Source: Pseudomonas sp. ok272 (GTDB lineage Bacteria; Pseudomonadota; Gammaproteobacteria; Pseudomonadales; Pseudomonadaceae). From it: a DNA stretch of 64,000 bases. Positions within the stretch are counted from its first letter, which is position 1. Each line of letters opens with the position of its first letter. The position numbers and the translations under genes are program-made. The notes under the pieces are model-generated. The model saw only the letters and a list, made by a program, of their open reading frames with translations, ran no database searches and was not told where the DNA came from. The stretch spans positions 1 through 64,000 of the forward strand of contig NZ_FOCB01000009.1 in assembly GCF_900109995.1 (NCBI RefSeq), read 5' to 3'. Positions 44,152 to 52,748 of the stretch are shown here, piece after piece.

Positions 44152-44670
44152 ATGTCAGACAAATCCCGCCAGATGTCCCCGGAAGAAGCCGCGGAGTTTG
44201 CCGAACAGGTTTTCAACAAGGCCCGCGATGGCGATGCCGCGATGCTCGCGGCCCTGCTGAGCAAGGGCCTGCCGCCGAACCTGCGCAACCACAAGGGCGA
44301 CACCCTGCTGATGCTGGCCGCCTACCATGGCCATGTCGATGCGGTGAAAGTGTTGCTTGAGCACAACGCCGACCCGGAGATTCGTAACGAGAACGGCCAG
44401 AGTCCGATTGCCGGCGCGGCATTCAAGGGCGACCTGGCGGTTGTCAGCGCCTTGGTTGACGGCGGTGCCGAGGTCGAGGGTTCATCCTTTGATGGGCGTA
44501 CGGCGCTGATGATGGCGGCGATGTTCAACCGCACGGCCATCGTCGATTACCTGATCAGCAAGGGCGCGGACCCCAAGGCCAAGGACGCCAATGGCATCAC
44601 CGCACTGGATGCGGCCAAGACCATGGGCGCGGCCGATACCCTCGCGCAGCTAAGCAAGCTGGTCGGCTGA
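44152..44670 (+). CDS. Ankyrin-repeat protein
   Basis: A 172-residue soluble protein with about four ankyrin repeats, for example GDTLLMLAAYHGHVDAVKVL, NGQSPIAGAAFKGDLAVVSA and GRTALMMAAMFNRTAIVDYL, each followed by LISKGADP-type turns. It probably mediates protein contacts. The start at ATG 44152 is preferred, with GGAG eight bases upstream; another ATG lies at 44140. No signal peptide is visible, so it is cytoplasmic. Partner unknown. Confidence 0.9.
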   Translation: MSDKSRQMSPEEAAEFAEQVFNKARDGDAAMLAALLSKGLPPNLRNHKGDTLLMLAAYHGHVDAVKVLLEHNADPEIRNENGQSPIAGAAFKGDLAVVSALVDGGAEVEGSSFDGRTALMMAAMFNRTAIVDYLISKGADPKAKDANGITALDAAKTMGAADTLAQLSKLVG

Positions 44671-44735
44671 TTTCGGCATCTGTCTTGGAATGCGCTATCC
44701 TGCGCGCCCCCAAAACCCTAGCCACAGGATCTGCC

Positions 44736-45266
44736 ATGAACGCCGCACTCATCGAACTCATCAGCAAAATCAGCTCCGGCTGCATGAGCGAGGCGGAAAT
44801 TGCGCAGATCGCCGACGAAGCCGCACAGGCTTACGCCGATCCCGCGGCTTTCCTGACGGCCAACCCAGACATCAACTACGACGACACTTTCCCGATACCG
44901 TTGGGGGAGTGGGTCGTGGTCGGCAGCCTGCCAGAAACCGTGCTGTTCCAGGCCGATAGCTACATGGACCTGTTTGCGCAGATCGTTGCCTCGTTTGGCC
45001 CGGGCGTGGCGTTCAACATCAAGCCCAAGCAGTTGGCCAAGACTGAGGCGCTGACGGCACTCAATCGCATCCAGATCCAGATGGGCAGCATGAACCCGGA
45101 CAATGGCGGCTATACGCTGATCAACTTCAGCCAGTTGCTCGACGACGAGATCCAGGTCGTGCTGGTCTATGGCAACGACGTGCCACGGGTGCTGGAGCTG
45201 TGTGCCCAGGTCGGGATTAGCGCAGCGCCGTCCCTGGAAGCGCTGAAAGTGGCTGTCCACGTCTAG
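44736..45266 (+). CDS. Conserved protein of unknown function
   Basis: A 176-residue protein read from the ATG at 44736 with a weak AGGA upstream. It has an acidic N-terminal helical part (SEAEIAQIADEAAQAYADPA) and a mixed alpha/beta remainder (GEWVVVGSLPETVLFQADSY, DDEIQVVLVYGNDVPRVLEL). No membrane segment, signal peptide or known family was recognised. It follows the ankyrin gene by 65 bases in the same direction. Confidence 0.65.
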   Translation: MNAALIELISKISSGCMSEAEIAQIADEAAQAYADPAAFLTANPDINYDDTFPIPLGEWVVVGSLPETVLFQADSYMDLFAQIVASFGPGVAFNIKPKQLAKTEALTALNRIQIQMGSMNPDNGGYTLINFSQLLDDEIQVVLVYGNDVPRVLELCAQVGISAAPSLEALKVAVHV

Positions 45267-45358
45267 CGCCATTGCGACGTCCCGCGTAATAAAACGGAAC
45301 CCCTGCCAGAGCCGACTATCCTAAGTGGGAGTGTCTTCTCTTGTTCAGGAGTAACACC

Positions 45359-45550
45359 ATGGGCTCTACCTTTAACGGCCTGGTCGGCCTGATCATCCTC
45401 GCGCTGGATATCTGGGCGATCATCAACGTCCTCAAAAGCAGCGCCGAGATCGGGATGAAAATCATCTGGGTGTTGTTGATCCTGCTGCTGCCGGTGCTGG
45501 GCTTGATCATCTGGGCCATCGCCGGTCCGCGGGGCAATGTGCGGTTTTGA
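45359..45550 (+). CDS. Small PLDc_N-type membrane protein
   Basis: A 63-residue protein with two hydrophobic helices (FNGLVGLIILALDIWAIINV and MKIIWVLLILLLPVLGLIIW) linked by KSSAEIG. The pattern W-I-L-L-I-L-L-P-V-L-G and the end GPRGNVRF fit the PLDc_N family, which is the membrane part of cardiolipin-synthase-like proteins but occurs alone here. AGGAG precedes the ATG at 45359. Function unknown. Confidence 0.78.
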   Translation: MGSTFNGLVGLIILALDIWAIINVLKSSAEIGMKIIWVLLILLLPVLGLIIWAIAGPRGNVRF

Positions 45551-45579
45551 TACGACGACTGAATTCAACCGATACCCAC

Positions 45580-45669
45580 TGTGGGAGCGAGCCTGCTCGC
45601 GAAGGCTGTGGGTCAGGCCGCATCAGTGTCGACTGATGCGGCCTCTTCGCGAGCAGGCTCGCTCCCACA
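45580..45669. repeat. Inverted REP pair
   Basis: TGTGGGAGCGAGCCTGCTCGCGA and TCGCGAGCAGGCTCGCTCCCACA flank a further internal inverted repeat (GGCCGCATCAGT / ACTGATGCGGCC), giving a long hairpin between two co-oriented genes. Confidence 0.93.
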
Positions 45670-45769
45670 GGATCGTGTCAAAACCGATCACTGAGGTTCG
45701 ACCTGTCATGTCCGGCGACGTAGAATGCGCGCCTTTGCGTTGCCCCTCGCATTCACCGGAGCACTTCCC

Positions 45770-46645
45770 ATGAGCACTACCCCAACCAGCGAATACCTGG
45801 AAACCCTCTACGAAGGCTACGGCCAGCGTTTTGGCATGGACAAACTGCTGCACGAAGTGCGCACCGAACACCAGCACCTGGTGATTTTCGAGAACTCGCG
45901 CATGGGCCGGGTGATGGCGCTGGACGGTGTGATCCAGACCACCGAGGCCGATGAGTTCATCTATCACGAGATGCTGACCCATGTGCCGATCCTGGCGCAC
46001 GGCGCGGCCAGGCGTGTGTTGATCATCGGCGGCGGTGACGGCGGCATGCTGCGCGAAGTGGCCAAGCACCGCGGTGTCGAGCACATCACCATGGTCGAGA
46101 TCGACGGCACCGTGGTCGATATGTGCAAGGAGTTCCTGCCCAACCACTCCAAGGGGGCGTTCGATGACCCACGCCTGAACCTGGTGATCGACGACGGCAT
46201 GCGGTTTGTCGCCACCACCGAGGAAAAGTTCGACGTCATCATTTCCGACTCCACCGACCCGATTGGTCCTGGCGAAGTGCTGTTCTCGGAGAACTTCTAC
46301 CAGGCGTGCCGCCGTTGCCTGAATGAAGGCGGCATCCTGGTGACCCAGAACGGCACGCCGTTCATGCAGATCGAAGAAGTCAAGACCACCGCCGGCCGCC
46401 TGCGCAGCCTGTTTCCGGACTGGCACTTCTACCAGGCCGCCGTGCCGACCTACATCGGCGGCGCCATGACCTTTGCCTGGGGCGCGACCGACACCGCGTA
46501 CCGCACACTGTCGCGCGATACCCTGCGCCAGCGTTTCGCCGGCAGCGGCATCGTCACGCGCTACTACAACCCGGAAATCCACATCGGCGCCTTCGCCTTG
46601 CCGCAATACGTGCTGCAAGCGGTGAACAAGCCCAGCAACGACTAA
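45770..46645 (+). CDS. speE: Spermidine synthase (polyamine aminopropyltransferase)
   Basis: Transfers aminopropyl from decarboxylated SAM to putrescine, releasing methylthioadenosine. The SAM-like binding region is [20 protein letters not shown], the acidic substrate loop is [20 protein letters not shown], and [20 protein letters not shown] is a family signature. The ATG at 45770 with GGAG upstream gives 291 residues. The methionine-salvage genes mtnB, mtnD and mtnC at 39-41 kb recycle its by-product. Confidence 0.95.
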   Translation: MSTTPTSEYLETLYEGYGQRFGMDKLLHEVRTEHQHLVIFENSRMGRVMALDGVIQTTEADEFIYHEMLTHVPILAHGAARRVLIIGGGDGGMLREVAKHRGVEHITMVEIDGTVVDMCKEFLPNHSKGAFDDPRLNLVIDDGMRFVATTEEKFDVIISDSTDPIGPGEVLFSENFYQACRRCLNEGGILVTQNGTPFMQIEEVKTTAGRLRSLFPDWHFYQAAVPTYIGGAMTFAWGATDTAYRTLSRDTLRQRFAGSGIVTRYYNPEIHIGAFALPQYVLQAVNKPSND

Positions 46646-46680
46646 GCTGCGCCGGGTGGCGTCAGTTAATGCATGAAACC

Positions 46681-46767
46681 TGTGGGAGCGAGCCCGCTCG
46701 CGAAGACGGCGTCAGTCACTGTCGAGGTGGCTGGACGGGTCTCTTCGCGAGCGGGCTCGCTCCCACA
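46681..46767. repeat. Inverted REP pair
   Basis: TGTGGGAGCGAGCCCGCTCGCGA and TCGCGAGCGGGCTCGCTCCCACA lie between speE and the sulfatase gene, which are co-oriented. Confidence 0.93.
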
Positions 46768-46930
46768 TGAGTTTGCTTGACCGGCAGGTATTGGCGTGCA
46801 CCGGCGGTTTTTTGTGTTTCGAGATATGCTTTGTACGAAATTTTCACAAAGCCTCCAAGACAATTCGCCCGCGCAATATTGCCGCGAGTACATCTTTGCA
46901 ACCTCAACCTCCAATGGGTCCTGAAACGAC

Positions 46931-49024
46931 ATGGCAAACCCGGACGCCCTGAGTCAGCAGCGAGCTACGAATCGCTTGCTGCAACCGACCGTCAAATCCC
47001 ATCTGGCTTATACGCTGCTCTGCGCCCTGGTCATGATGGTGATGCTCTCCCTGCTGCGCGTTGCGCTGCTGGTCTACAACCGGGAGATGATCCTCAATAC
47101 ACCGGCTTCGACTTTCCTTGAAGCCTTCGCCAACGGCCTGCGTTTCGACTTGCGCCTGGTGGTCTACCTCAGCATTCCGCTGCTGCTGGCACTGTTCAGC
47201 GTGCGGGCGATGGCGGCCCGTGGCCTGTTCCGGTTGTGGCTGACCGTGGTCTCCAGCGCTGCGCTGTTCCTCGGCCTGATGGAGATGGACTTCTACCGCG
47301 AGTTCCACCAGCGCCTCAACGGCCTGGTCTTCCAGTATGTGAAGGAAGACCCGAAAACCGTGATGAGCATGCTCTGGTACGGTTTTCCGGTGGTGCGCTA
47401 CCTGCTGGCCTGGGTCGTGGGCACCTGGCTGTTGAGCCTGGCGTTCAAGGGCGCTGACCGTGCGACCCGTCCCCGTGGTCCGTTCAGCGGAGGCACCGTC
47501 AGCACCCGCCAGGTGGCGCCGTGGTACATGCGCACCGCGGTGTTCGTGGTCTGCCTGCTGATCTGCGTGGTCGCTGCCCGTGGCACCCTGCGCCAGGGCC
47601 CGCCAATGCGTTGGGGTGACGTGTACACCACCGACTCGAACTTCGCCAACCAGTTGGGCCTCAATGGCACCCTGCAACTGGTCGCGGCGGCGAAAAGCCG
47701 CATGTCCGAAGATCGCGACAACATCTGGAAGGCCACGTTGCCACAGCCTGAAGCACAGAAAATCGTGCGCGAGATGCTGGTGATGCCGGACGACAAGCTG
47801 GTGGATGCCGACGTCGCCGCCGTACGTCGTGACTACACGCCGCCGGCCGACAAGACCCTGCCGATCAAGAACGTTGTGGTCATCCTGATGGAAAGCATGG
47901 CCGGTCACTCGGTCGGTGCCCTGGGCGCGTCGGGTAACATCACGCCGTACCTGGACAAACTGTCCACCGAAGGCCTGCTGTTCGACCGCTTCTTCTCTAA
48001 CGGCACCCATACCCACCAGGGTATGTTCGCCACCATGGCCTGCTTCCCGAACCTGCCGGGCTTTGAGTACCTGATGCAGACGCCTGAAGGCAGCCACAAG
48101 CTGTCGGGCCTGCCGCAACTGCTCAGCGCCCGCAAGTATGACGACGTGTATGTCTACAACGGCGATTTTGCCTGGGACAACCAGTCGGGCTTCTTCAGCA
48201 ACCAGGGCATGACCAACTTCATCGGCCGCAACGATTTCGTCAACCCGGTGTTCTCCGACCCGACGTGGGGCGTGTCCGACCAGGACATGTTCGACCGCGG
48301 CCTGGTAGAGCTCAAGGCGCGCGAAAACGGCAAGCCGTTCTATGCCTTGCTGCAAACCTTGTCCAACCACACGCCGTACGCGCTGCCGAGCCCGTTGCCG
48401 GTTGAGCCTGTCACCAACCGTGGCAGCCTCAACGAGCACTTGACCGCCATGCGCTACTCCGACTGGGCGCTGGGGCAGTTCTTCGAGAAGGCCCGCAAGG
48501 AGCCGTACTTCAAGGAAACCCTGTTCGTCATCGTCGGTGACCACGGCTTTGGCAACCAGCGCCAGATCACCGAAATGGACCTGGGTCGCTTCAACGTGCC
48601 GATGCTGATGATTGCACCGGGCATCCAGGAGAAGTTCGGCAAGCTGGACCACACCGTGGGCACTCAGATCGACATCGTGCCGACCATCATGGGTCGCCTG
48701 GGTGGCGAAGTGCGTCACCAATGCTGGGGACGCGACCTGCTCAACCTGCCAGAAGGCGACACCGGTTTTGGTGTGATCAAGCCATCGGGCAGCGAGCAGA
48801 CCACGGCGATCATCACGGCCGACCAGATCCTCGTATTGCCCAAGGAAAAGGACATGGCGCCGAAGATGTACCAGTACCAACTGGGTGCCAATCCCCACGC
48901 CGAAGTGGTGCCGGATGCCCCGCGTACCGCCGAGATGAAACAGAAGCTCGAAGCGTTCCTGCAAACGGCGACCAAGAGCCTGCTGGACAACACCGCCGGT
49001 GTGGTCAACGGCACGCCTAACTGA
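46931..49024 (+). CDS. LtaS/OpgB-type membrane-anchored sulfatase-family phosphoglycerol transferase
   Basis: 697-residue inner-membrane protein. About five N-terminal membrane helices (for example LAYTLLCALVMMVMLSLLRV and LVVYLSIPLLLALFSVRAM) are followed by a periplasmic sulfatase-fold domain. Metal-site motifs are VVILMESMAGHS (Glu), the nucleophile Thr in FSNGTHTHQGMFAT, and VGDHGFGNQR (Asp, His). LtaS enzymes polymerise glycerol phosphate; in Gram-negatives relatives (OpgB, EptA-like) modify periplasmic glucans or lipids. Substrate here is unknown. It follows speE, as I recall in P. aeruginosa, and ends in a strong terminator. Confidence 0.88.
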   Translation: MANPDALSQQRATNRLLQPTVKSHLAYTLLCALVMMVMLSLLRVALLVYNREMILNTPASTFLEAFANGLRFDLRLVVYLSIPLLLALFSVRAMAARGLFRLWLTVVSSAALFLGLMEMDFYREFHQRLNGLVFQYVKEDPKTVMSMLWYGFPVVRYLLAWVVGTWLLSLAFKGADRATRPRGPFSGGTVSTRQVAPWYMRTAVFVVCLLICVVAARGTLRQGPPMRWGDVYTTDSNFANQLGLNGTLQLVAAAKSRMSEDRDNIWKATLPQPEAQKIVREMLVMPDDKLVDADVAAVRRDYTPPADKTLPIKNVVVILMESMAGHSVGALGASGNITPYLDKLSTEGLLFDRFFSNGTHTHQGMFATMACFPNLPGFEYLMQTPEGSHKLSGLPQLLSARKYDDVYVYNGDFAWDNQSGFFSNQGMTNFIGRNDFVNPVFSDPTWGVSDQDMFDRGLVELKARENGKPFYALLQTLSNHTPYALPSPLPVEPVTNRGSLNEHLTAMRYSDWALGQFFEKARKEPYFKETLFVIVGDHGFGNQRQITEMDLGRFNVPMLMIAPGIQEKFGKLDHTVGTQIDIVPTIMGRLGGEVRHQCWGRDLLNLPEGDTGFGVIKPSGSEQTTAIITADQILVLPKEKDMAPKMYQYQLGANPHAEVVPDAPRTAEMKQKLEAFLQTATKSLLDNTAGVVNGTPN

Positions 49025-49062
49025 GTCGGGTGTAGGTTCCAAGCGTTAGTCGGTAAATGAAA

Positions 49063-49089
49063 CGCCACCCCTAGGGGTGGCGTTTTTTT
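49063..49089 (+). terminator. Rho-independent terminator after the sulfatase gene
   Basis: CGCCACCCC-TA-GGGGTGGCG followed by seven T residues, 38 bases past the stop. Confidence 0.92.
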
Positions 49090-49091
49090 GG

Positions 49092-49244
49092 TCATATCCT
49101 GCCCAGTAGCAGCAGCACCAGTAGCACCACCACGACCACGCCGAGGACGCCCGATGGGCCATAACCCCAGCTTTTGGAGTGCGGGAAGACCGGCAGGCCA
49201 CCGATCAGTAGGAGGATCAAGATAACCAGAAGAATGGTGCCCAT
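49092..49244 (-). CDS. DUF3309-family 50-residue membrane protein
   Basis: A very small protein, MGTILLVILILLLIGGLPVF then PHSKSWGYGPSG and a hydrophobic tail ending LLLGRI. It has two membrane segments around a conserved PHSKSWGYGPSG loop, the hallmark of the DUF3309 family. AAGGA lies before the ATG at 49244 and the TGA is at 49092-49094. It is convergent with the sulfatase gene, only two bases after its terminator. Function unknown. Confidence 0.85.
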   Translation of the reverse strand: MGTILLVILILLLIGGLPVFPHSKSWGYGPSGVLGVVVVVLLVLLLLGRI

Positions 49245-49540
49245 GCGGTGTTCCTTGTTTGACGTGGATGGAGCAACAGGCTCGGTAGGAGCAATCCGAG
49301 CGGCTTAAGGGTTCCGACTGGTGCGCGGGGCAGAAGATTCAATGTTTCTTCATCTCGAACCGGTGGGTGGGTGACGCCGGGGGAGAGGAATCGGCTTACC
49401 CGTCAGCCACGCTCGTTGTCACAGGAGTCGTGTGCGCCCGCGGTTTGCTTTGGGCATTCAGCGCTTTGATGGTCATGGGCGGCGCAGAATCCTTCACTAC
49501 ACTGCGAGCATCTTTCCCAAGCTCAACAAGGCAGTTTCCT

Positions 49541-50356
49541 ATGCACAATCGGATGATGATCACCGGCGCCGGATCCGGCCTGGGCCGCGAAATCGCGCTG
49601 CGCTGGGCCCGTGAAGGCTGGCAGTTGGCTTTATCCGATGTCAGTGAGCCGGGCCTGCAGGAGACCCTGCGCCAGGTGCGCGAGGCCGGGGGCGATGGCT
49701 TCACTCAGCGCTGCGATGTGCGTGACTACAGCCAACTGACCGCCTTCGCCCAGGCATGCGAGGCCAAACTGGGCGGCATCGATGTGATCGTCAACAACGC
49801 GGGGGTCGCCTCGGGTGGCTTTTTCAGCGAGCTGTCGCTGGAAGACTGGGACTGGCAGATCGCAATCAACCTGATGGGCGTGGTCAAGGGCTGCAAGGCG
49901 TTTTTGCCGCTGCTGGAGCAGAGCCGCGGCAAGATCATCAACATCGCCTCGATGGCGGCGTTGATGCAGGGCCCGGCCATGAGCAACTACAACGTGGCCA
50001 AGGCGGGTGTGGTGGCCTTGTCCGAAAGCCTGTTGATCGAGTTGGCGCACCAGGAGATCGGCGTGCACGTGGTGTGCCCGTCGTTCTTCCAGACCAACCT
50101 GCTGGACTCCTTCCGGGGGCCGACGCCGGCGATGAAGGCCCAGGTCGGCAAGCTGCTGGAAAGCTCACCCATCACCGCCAGCGAGATTGCTGACTACATC
50201 TACCAGCGGGTCGCCGCCGGCGAGTTCATGATCCTGCCCCACGAGCAGGGCCGCCAGGCCTGGGCGGTCAAGCAAAAGAACCCGCAGTTGATCTACGACG
50301 ACATGACCGTGATGGCCGATAAGATGCGCGCCAAGGCCAAGCAAGGCAGCCACTGA
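49541..50356 (+). CDS. Short-chain dehydrogenase/reductase
   Basis: NAD(P)-dependent oxidoreductase of the Rossmann fold with 271 residues. The cofactor motif is ITGAGSGLGREIALRWA, NNAGVASGGFF is the structural NNAG motif, and the catalytic Ser, Tyr and Lys lie in IASMAALMQGPAMSNYNVAK. The ATG at 49541 begins the fold directly; the frame opens at 49367 without homology. The substrate is unknown. The 296 bases upstream hold no other gene that I can support. Confidence 0.9.
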   Translation: MHNRMMITGAGSGLGREIALRWAREGWQLALSDVSEPGLQETLRQVREAGGDGFTQRCDVRDYSQLTAFAQACEAKLGGIDVIVNNAGVASGGFFSELSLEDWDWQIAINLMGVVKGCKAFLPLLEQSRGKIINIASMAALMQGPAMSNYNVAKAGVVALSESLLIELAHQEIGVHVVCPSFFQTNLLDSFRGPTPAMKAQVGKLLESSPITASEIADYIYQRVAAGEFMILPHEQGRQAWAVKQKNPQLIYDDMTVMADKMRAKAKQGSH

Positions 50357-50419
50357 ACTTGCGACGACCGGTCCACCCCGTTAGGGTTGCCGCATCTGCG
50401 ACCCTGACGAGACGGACGA

Positions 50420-50752
50420 ATGCTTAATTACCTGTGGTTTTTTCTCGCGGCGCTGTTTGAAATCGCCGGCTGCTATGCCTTCTGGATGTGGCTGCGCCAG
50501 GGCAAGAGTGCCTGGTGGATCGCCCCGGCGCTGTTGAGCCTGACCCTGTTCGCCCTGTTGCTGACCAAAGTCGAGTCGAGCTATGCCGGGCGTGCCTATG
50601 CCGCGTATGGCGGGATCTACATCGTCGCCTCGATCGGCTGGCTGGGGTTGGTGGAGCGGGTGCGGCCGTTGACCTCGGACTGGCTGGGTGTCGCACTGTG
50701 CGTGCTGGGCGCGAGCATCATCCTGCTGGGGCCGCGCTTCACCGCACCTTGA
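50420..50752 (+). CDS. YnfA/UPF0060-family small membrane protein
   Basis: A 110-residue inner-membrane protein with four hydrophobic helices. The start [19 protein letters not shown] and the middle [20 protein letters not shown] are diagnostic of UPF0060 (YnfA), a family related in fold to small multidrug resistance transporters. The last helix is [17 protein letters not shown]. No function is established for most members. Confidence 0.95.
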   Translation: MLNYLWFFLAALFEIAGCYAFWMWLRQGKSAWWIAPALLSLTLFALLLTKVESSYAGRAYAAYGGIYIVASIGWLGLVERVRPLTSDWLGVALCVLGASIILLGPRFTAP

Positions 50753-50893
50753 GTCATGGGGATGGTTCTGAAAGGGATGTCTGTCAGAAGTATCGACTCA
50801 TGAGGTAGGGCAACTCTGATTTGCTGTCGGCACATTGAAGCCTGGATCTGCACCCGCCATCTTCAAGAGTCGCTCATCTCAAGGATCAGAGAC

Positions 50894-51085
50894 ATGCTCG
50901 TACTCAGCCGCAACGTAGGCCGGTTCATTTCCATTGGTGACACCATCTCGGTGCGTATCCTGGCGGTGCATGGCGACACCGTGCGCATCGGTGTCGAAGC
51001 CCCACAGCACATCAACGTGTATCGCTGCGAAGTCTATGCCCGCCTCCAGGCCAGGCGCGCACGGCTGTTGCACTCGCGCGGCTGA
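50894..51085 (+). CDS. Divergent CsrA/RsmA-family RNA-binding protein
   Basis: 63-residue post-transcriptional regulator of the CsrA family, which binds GGA motifs in mRNA leaders. It begins MLVLSRNVGRFISIGDTISV and keeps Leu4, Arg6 and Arg44, the key RNA-contacting residues, but differs from the usual sequence at 43 (Tyr for His) and 45 (Cys for Glu). The tail after residue 52 is short and basic (RRARLLHSRG). This points to a third or later paralogue, alongside RsmA and RsmE elsewhere. It stands between ynfA and the convergent UPF0270 gene. AGG lies before the ATG. Confidence 0.87.
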   Translation: MLVLSRNVGRFISIGDTISVRILAVHGDTVRIGVEAPQHINVYRCEVYARLQARRARLLHSRG

Positions 51086-51090
51086 GGCCG

Positions 51091-51318
51091 TCAGTCGAAC
51101 AGGTGCTTGGGCACATCGTGCTTGAGCATCAACTGGCACTGCTCGCTTTCGGGGTCGAAGACAATCAGGGCCTGGCCCTTGGTCAACGCCTGGCGCACCC
51201 GTAGCACGCGAGTTTCCAGCGGCGTTTCGTCGCCATTGTCGGTGCCGTCACGGGTGACGAAATCCTCGATCAGGCGGGTCAGGGTATCGACTTCAAGTTG
51301 GTCGTAGGGAATCAGCAT
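51091..51318 (-). CDS. UPF0270 (YheU-like) protein
   Basis: A 75-residue soluble protein of the UPF0270 family, recognised by MLIPYDQLEVDTLTRLIEDF at the start and LRVRQALTKGQALIVFDPES in the middle. The family is small, conserved in gammaproteobacteria and of unknown function. It is convergent with the CsrA-like gene, five bases from its stop. Confidence 0.92.
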   Translation of the reverse strand: MLIPYDQLEVDTLTRLIEDFVTRDGTDNGDETPLETRVLRVRQALTKGQALIVFDPESEQCQLMLKHDVPKHLFD

Positions 51319-51463
51319 GGCTACCTCGGCTCATCAATGGGCGCGATGCTACGGCGAATGAGGCGTGTGGGCTAGTCCTGGGTCATGCGGCGCCTGGCCT
51401 GGCGCCATCGCCGGCTTGCCGGCGATGGCAATCAATCAAACCGCATACCTCTAAAGTGAGCAC

Positions 51464-52654
51464 TCAGTGATCGCGGTGCTGCCCAATCAAGCTGTCCACC
51501 GAGGGCACGCGGGTGTCGCTTTCCATCTGCGCATCGTGTTCCAGTTGATGGCTGAAGCGCTCCAGTGAACCCTTGGCCGGTTGTGCATCGCTGGCGAATA
51601 CCGGCGGGCTGAGGATGTAGGCGCCCAGCAGCCGGCTCAGGGCTGCCAGGCTGTCGATGTGGGTGCGTTCGTAACCATGGGTGGCGTCGCAGCCGAACGC
51701 CAGCAGGGCGGTGCGAATGTCGTGGCCGGCGGTGACGGCCGAGTGCGCGTCGCTGAAGTAGTAGCGGAACAGGTCGCGGCGCACTGGCAACTCATGGTTG
51801 CCGGCCAGGCGTAGCAAATGGCGTGACAGGTGATAGTCGTAGGGGCCGCCGGAGTCCTGCATTGCCACGCTCACCGCGTGCTCGCTGGAGTGTTGGCCGG
51901 GTGCGACGGGCGCGATGTCGATGCCGACGAACTCGCTGACATCCCAGGGCAAGGCGGCGGCCGCGCCGCTGCCGGTTTCTTCGGTGATGGTGAACAGGGG
52001 GTGGCAATCGATCATCAGCGTTTCGCCGCTGTCGACAATGGCCTTCAGAGCCGCCAGCAGCGCCGCTACCCCGGCTTTGTCGTCCAGGTGCCGGGCGCTG
52101 ATGTGGCCGCTTTCGGTGAACTCCGGCAATGGGTCGAAGGCGACAAAGTCGCCGATACCGATCCCCAGCGATTCGCAATCGGCACGGGTGGCGCAATAGG
52201 CGTCCAGGCGCAGCTCGATGTGGTCCCAACTGATGGGCATTTCGTCCACCGCGGTATTGAACGCGTGCCCGGACGCCATCAAGGGCAGCACGCTGCCGCG
52301 GATCACGCCGTTGTCGGTAAACACGCTGACCCGACTGCCTTCGGCAAAGCGGCTCGACCAGCACCCTACGGCAGCCAGGCTCAGGCGGCCGTTGTCCTTG
52401 ACCGCACGGACGCTGGCGCCAATGGTGTCCAGGTGTGCACAAACGGCGCGGTCCGGGCTGTTTTTCTGGCCCTTGAGGGTGGCGCGAATGGTGCCGCGCC
52501 GGGTCAGTTCGAAGGGGATGCCCAGCTCCTCCAAGCGTTCAGCGACGTAGCGCACGATGGTGTCGGTAAAGCCGGTGGGGCTGGGGATGGCGAGCATTTC
52601 CAGCAGGACTTTCTGCAGGTAGGCCAGGTCCGGTTCAGGGAGGGTACGGGTCAT
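51464..52654 (-). CDS. M42-family peptidase of the NAGGN osmoprotectant operon
   Basis: Zinc aminopeptidase-like protein of 396 residues associated with N-acetylglutaminylglutamine amide metabolism. Metal ligands appear in AVCAHLDTIGASV (His, Asp), ARHLDDKAGVAALL (Asp) and TITEETGSG (Glu), and YYFSDAHSAVTAG is near the C-terminal His. AGGAG precedes the ATG at 52654; the longer frame to 52675 lacks this. It is the last gene of the operon behind ngg and the amidotransferase. A role in NAGGN turnover is plausible but inferred from position. Confidence 0.9.
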   Translation of the reverse strand: MTRTLPEPDLAYLQKVLLEMLAIPSPTGFTDTIVRYVAERLEELGIPFELTRRGTIRATLKGQKNSPDRAVCAHLDTIGASVRAVKDNGRLSLAAVGCWSSRFAEGSRVSVFTDNGVIRGSVLPLMASGHAFNTAVDEMPISWDHIELRLDAYCATRADCESLGIGIGDFVAFDPLPEFTESGHISARHLDDKAGVAALLAALKAIVDSGETLMIDCHPLFTITEETGSGAAAALPWDVSEFVGIDIAPVAPGQHSSEHAVSVAMQDSGGPYDYHLSRHLLRLAGNHELPVRRDLFRYYFSDAHSAVTAGHDIRTALLAFGCDATHGYERTHIDSLAALSRLLGAYILSPPVFASDAQPAKGSLERFSHQLEHDAQMESDTRVPSVDSLIGQHRDH

Positions 52655-52691
52655 GGAAACTCCTGATGAGGGCAAGAGGGGGGTTGTTGGT

Positions 52692-52729
52692 CAGGTCACC
52701 TTCGCGAGCCGGCTCGCGAAGGTGACCTG
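52692..52729. repeat. 38-base perfect palindrome within the NAGGN operon
   Basis: CAGGTCACCTTCGCGAGCC and its exact inverse meet without a loop base. The centre resembles a REP core (TTCGCGAGC), so it may be a collapsed REP pair. It lies between ngg and the peptidase gene. Confidence 0.85.
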
Positions 52730-52748
52730 GACCGGCAACGGGGATGTG

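Noticed and set aside
46904..49042. 712-residue open frame on the minus strand opposite the sulfatase gene
   Set aside because: The plus strand carries a full LtaS/OpgB-type protein with start, ribosome binding site and terminator. The antisense frame has His/Arg/Gln-rich low-complexity sequence, typical of the complement of a GC-rich gene, and no family.
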